Shown here in pieces: positions 5,178 through 7,547 of a stretch of DNA of 7,547 bases. The notes under the pieces were generated by a model. That model saw only the letters and a program-made list of their open reading frames with translations, was not told where the DNA came from and made no database searches. Both the position numbers and the translations under genes were made by a program. Source of the DNA: an uncultured Planctomycetaceae bacterium (GTDB lineage Bacteria > Planctomycetota > Planctomycetia > Pirellulales > Pirellulaceae); NCBI GenBank assembly GCA_903921945.1, contig CAIXSC010000579.1:1-7547 (forward strand), read 5' to 3'. Each line of letters starts with the position of its first letter. The first letter of the stretch is position 1.

Positions 5178-7547
5178 CTAGCGGTACTTGAGGTGATACT
5201 CCAGGAAGCGCAGTTCCAGCTCTAACGTCTCCGGGGTGGGCACGTGCGTTGGGCGGCGGGTCATGGCAACCGACAGCGGGGTTGTTGTCCCGAGCACCTT
5301 GTTGATTTCCCGCAGCCGGTTCAAGGCGCGCCAGTTTCGCGGCGGGTCTTCCGTTCCGCCAGAGACCAGGACGGGTCGCGGGGCCATCAGGGCGTGAAGC
5401 TCGTGCAGGTCGCGGCCCGCCTCATGCAGGCGGCGATAAAGTCCGGTTCGCGGCCGTTCGGCATTCGGAATTCCCGCCGGACGTTTTACCCCGCGTTCGT
5501 AGCCGAGATACCACGGTTCCCAGTAATTCACATTGCCGTTTTGCTCGTTGAACACGATGCCCGGGTCGGACCAGACCGCGCAGGCAAATGGCTCATGCAG
5601 GCACGACGCGAACATCGACCATTTGCCGCCATAGGACAGACCGATCACACCAATCCGCGTCGCATCGACGGCCGGGTGCTTGGCCAGCGCCGTGTGGCAG
5701 CTCGCCGCCGCGTAGGCCAAGATGGCCAGCGGCTGCCGGTCCTGCGCCGCGCCGGCGTTGGCGAGTAGCTCCCCCGTTTTCACCGCGGGGAATTCGAGCG
5801 ACCCGGGTGTGCCGATCGAGAGTGTCACGAAGCCGCGTCGCGCAAGTTGCAAACCGTAGTCATGGGTGCCGCGGCCACGCTCCGCCAAGCCGACGCTGGT
5901 CGCCGATTCGTAAAAGAGCACGACCGCGGCGGGAAACGGCCCAGGTCCGCTGGGAATGAGTAAATGACCGGGCGCGAATCTTCCCCCTGGAAGCACTTCC
6001 ACCTCGACACGCTGCTGCTCGAAATCTTCCCGCGATTCCCGCGACACCGTTTTGATGACGGGATTCGCCAGCGGCTCGGGGCCATCGCCGCCGAGCATTT
6101 TCCGCCAATCGTCCAAGATTTCGCGCCGGCGTCTTTGCCAGTCCTCGGGTGACTCGGCCACGCGGCCATCCGCGAAGACGCGAGGCGACTTGTAGGTCCC
6201 AAAATCGTTGGCGAACTCGGCGGGCGGCTCGGTGAACGGCAACAGCGATTCGCGTCGCTCGCTGAGGCGAAAACGGTCTTCACGCAGCTGGGCTTCGAGT
6301 TCGGCCACGTCGTCAGTGAGGATCGCGTCCACACCGCGGACGGCCGCTCGCCGCCAGTTCTGCGGCTGCGCCGTCGCGAATTTGACTCCGGCGACAAACA
6401 CGCGTTTGCCTGCCGCCTTCGCGCGGGCCACCTCCGCTCGTTCGGGCACGAAGCGAAGGTAGACCCAGCTTGAGTCGGGATCATCGATGGCCGCCGCGAA
6501 ATCCTCAGGCCGCTCTGCCAAGCAGGCTGCCGGAGCCTGCGGATCGGCCGCTCGCAAACGCTGCCGCACCGCGCTCGAATTGATAGCACGGCCGATGACC
6601 ACTATTCGCGTCATGACGCCATGGCGTTTGGCCAAAGCGATCAGATCAGCTTCAATACGCGGATCGTCGCCCTTGAGATCAACGGCCACAACAGGCCGGT
6701 CCACATCGTACCGCGCCATCCTTGCGAACACTTCGTCCAGTGTGGGGATGCGTGGCGTGCCGCCTCCCAGGAACCGCAGCGGTTGCATGTCCGCGGGTCC
6801 GCCGCGACGAGCGTCAAGCGATCGCAGCTCGTCAAGCGTCTTTGCCACGACAGCCCCCGTTCCATCCGTGGTGCGATCGAGCGTTTCGTCATGGACGCAA
6901 ACCAAATGGCCGTCGGCGCTGCGGCGCACATCCAGTTCAAAACCGACGCGCCGTTCGAGACAAGCGGTGAACGCGACCAAGGTGTTTTCCGGCAGCTCCC
7001 GCGGCAATCCGCGATGCCCGACCACCCCGGCGGCAATCCCGGTTTCCAATGGACAGGCTTCCCCGACGAGCCGCTGGAATTCGTCGAACGGCAGCTTGCC
7101 GCCCGGACTTTGCGTGAACGCGATGGCGATCAATTCGCGGCGCGGATCGACCCAGGCGAAGGTGCCGTCCGAACCGCCGTGTCCGTAGCGGCCATCGGGA
7201 AACACTTGCCATCCATAGCCGTAAAACGATTTTTGCGAGGCCAGAGCGTCCGGCGCGAAAAGAGCTCGCGTGTGGGCCGCGGTGGCGGCCCGCACCGCGG
7301 CCGCGCTGATCCACCGCTTCGAGCCCACACGTCCCTCATCCAGGAACATTTGCAGAAAACGGGCATAGTCGGACGCCGTGGTCAGCAGTCCGCCCGACGC
7401 ACGCGCAAACGCGTATTTGGACGGGTCGCCCGGCTGGTAGGTTCGCGACCAGTTACCGTCTTTACGAGTTTCCACGACCGCCCGCCGCTCGACGATTCCT
7501 GGCCGATCGCTGTGTGCGCTGTCGACCATCCCCAGAGGTTGATAGAC
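5178..7547 (-). CDS. Three-module hydrolase: beta-lactamase-like / GDPD / alpha/beta-hydrolase fusion (5'-partial)
   Basis: The frame is open to the right edge: codons before the ATG at 7529 read VYQPLG, and VYQPLGMVDS matches the PLGM block inside class-C beta-lactamase/serine-hydrolase domains, so the start is outside. Residues are counted from that Met. Module 1 (1 to about 160) is the C-terminal half of a PF00144-type domain, with GGLLTTASDYARF (46-58), YGYGW (103-107) and HGG (117-119, the KTG-box equivalent); SxxK and YxN must lie upstream. Module 2 (about 168-412) is a glycerophosphodiester phosphodiesterase, with GHRG (171-174), ENT (181-183), ELD (198-200), VHD (212-214), DLK (284-286) and a closing ILTDD (403-407). 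Module 3 (about 440-783) is an alpha/beta-hydrolase of dienelactone-hydrolase/acetyl-esterase type, with nucleophile elbow GLSYGG (S632), likely acid D728 and likely base H762. The modules suggest hydrolysis of esters and phosphodiesters, probably outside the cytoplasm, but substrates and export cannot be judged without the N-terminus. Confidence 0.88.
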   Translation of the reverse strand, partial: VYQPLGMVDSAHSDRPGIVERRAVVETRKDGNWSRTYQPGDPSKYAFARASGGLLTTASDYARFLQMFLDEGRVGSKRWISAAAVRAATAAHTRALFAPDALASQKSFYGYGWQVFPDGRYGHGGSDGTFAWVDPRRELIAIAFTQSPGGKLPFDEFQRLVGEACPLETGIAAGVVGHRGLPRELPENTLVAFTACLERRVGFELDVRRSADGHLVCVHDETLDRTTDGTGAVVAKTLDELRSLDARRGGPADMQPLRFLGGGTPRIPTLDEVFARMARYDVDRPVVAVDLKGDDPRIEADLIALAKRHGVMTRIVVIGRAINSSAVRQRLRAADPQAPAACLAERPEDFAAAIDDPDSSWVYLRFVPERAEVARAKAAGKRVFVAGVKFATAQPQNWRRAAVRGVDAILTDDVAELEAQLREDRFRLSERRESLLPFTEPPAEFANDFGTYKSPRVFADGRVAESPEDWQRRRREILDDWRKMLGGDGPEPLANPVIKTVSRESREDFEQQRVEVEVLPGGRFAPGHLLIPSGPGPFPAAVVLFYESATSVGLAERGRGTHDYGLQLARRGFVTLSIGTPGSLEFPAVKTGELLANAGAAQDRQPLAILAYAAASCHTALAKHPAVDATRIGVIGLSYGGKWSMFASCLHEPFACAVWSDPGIVFNEQNGNVNYWEPWYLGYERGVKRPAGIPNAERPRTGLYRRLHEAGRDLHELHALMAPRPVLVSGGTEDPPRNWRALNRLREINKVLGTTTPLSVAMTRRPTHVPTPETLELELRFLEYHLKYR

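Noticed and set aside
7527..7529. ATG at 7529 as the true start of the hydrolase fusion
   Set aside because: The codons before it continue a conserved beta-lactamase-family block (PLGM), and a start here would remove the catalytic serine half of the domain.

Overview
The window looks like chromosomal DNA of a planctomycete, most likely of the Pirellulales. This is inferred from high-GC coding sequence, a Tat-exported DUF1501 protein, a very long Ala/Pro/Gly/Thr-rich single-pass membrane protein, a fused secreted-type hydrolase and a Pirellulales-like bS21. No rRNA, tRNA, transposase, integrase or phage gene is visible. Both ends of the window cut through genes.

Left part (1-4313, plus strand): the 3' part of a gene for a huge low-complexity protein is followed 21 bases later by a DUF1501 gene with its own Shine-Dalgarno sequence. 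The membrane protein has a long cytoplasmic disordered region, one transmembrane helix, an extracytoplasmic Gly/Ala/Pro linker and a folded C-terminal domain of unknown family. The two genes are probably co-transcribed, which would link an envelope-anchored protein of unknown role to an exported sulfatase/alkaline-phosphatase-like protein.

Middle part (4314-5177): rpsU (ribosomal protein bS21) lies on the minus strand, convergent with the DUF1501 gene. It is divergent from a small plus-strand gene for a 55-residue protein that is almost entirely one leucine-zipper coiled coil. The 290-base divergent intergenic region is the most unusual stretch. It holds a plausible rpsU promoter, two adjacent predicted hairpins and a perfect 36-bp direct repeat with a 73-bp period. 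The second repeat copy contains the small gene's Shine-Dalgarno-like sequence, start codon and first codons. The first copy therefore provides a duplicate initiation region that leads only into a five-codon ORF.

Right part (5178-7547, minus strand): one uninterrupted reading frame, open at the window edge, joins three hydrolase modules. These are the C-terminal half of a class-C beta-lactamase/serine-hydrolase domain, a glycerophosphodiester phosphodiesterase domain and an alpha/beta-hydrolase (esterase) domain. Its N-terminus, including the SxxK and YxN motifs expected of the first domain, lies beyond base 7547.

I see no evidence of a defence system or mobile element. The parts most worth following up are the duplicated initiation region before the leucine-zipper microprotein and the three-hydrolase fusion.
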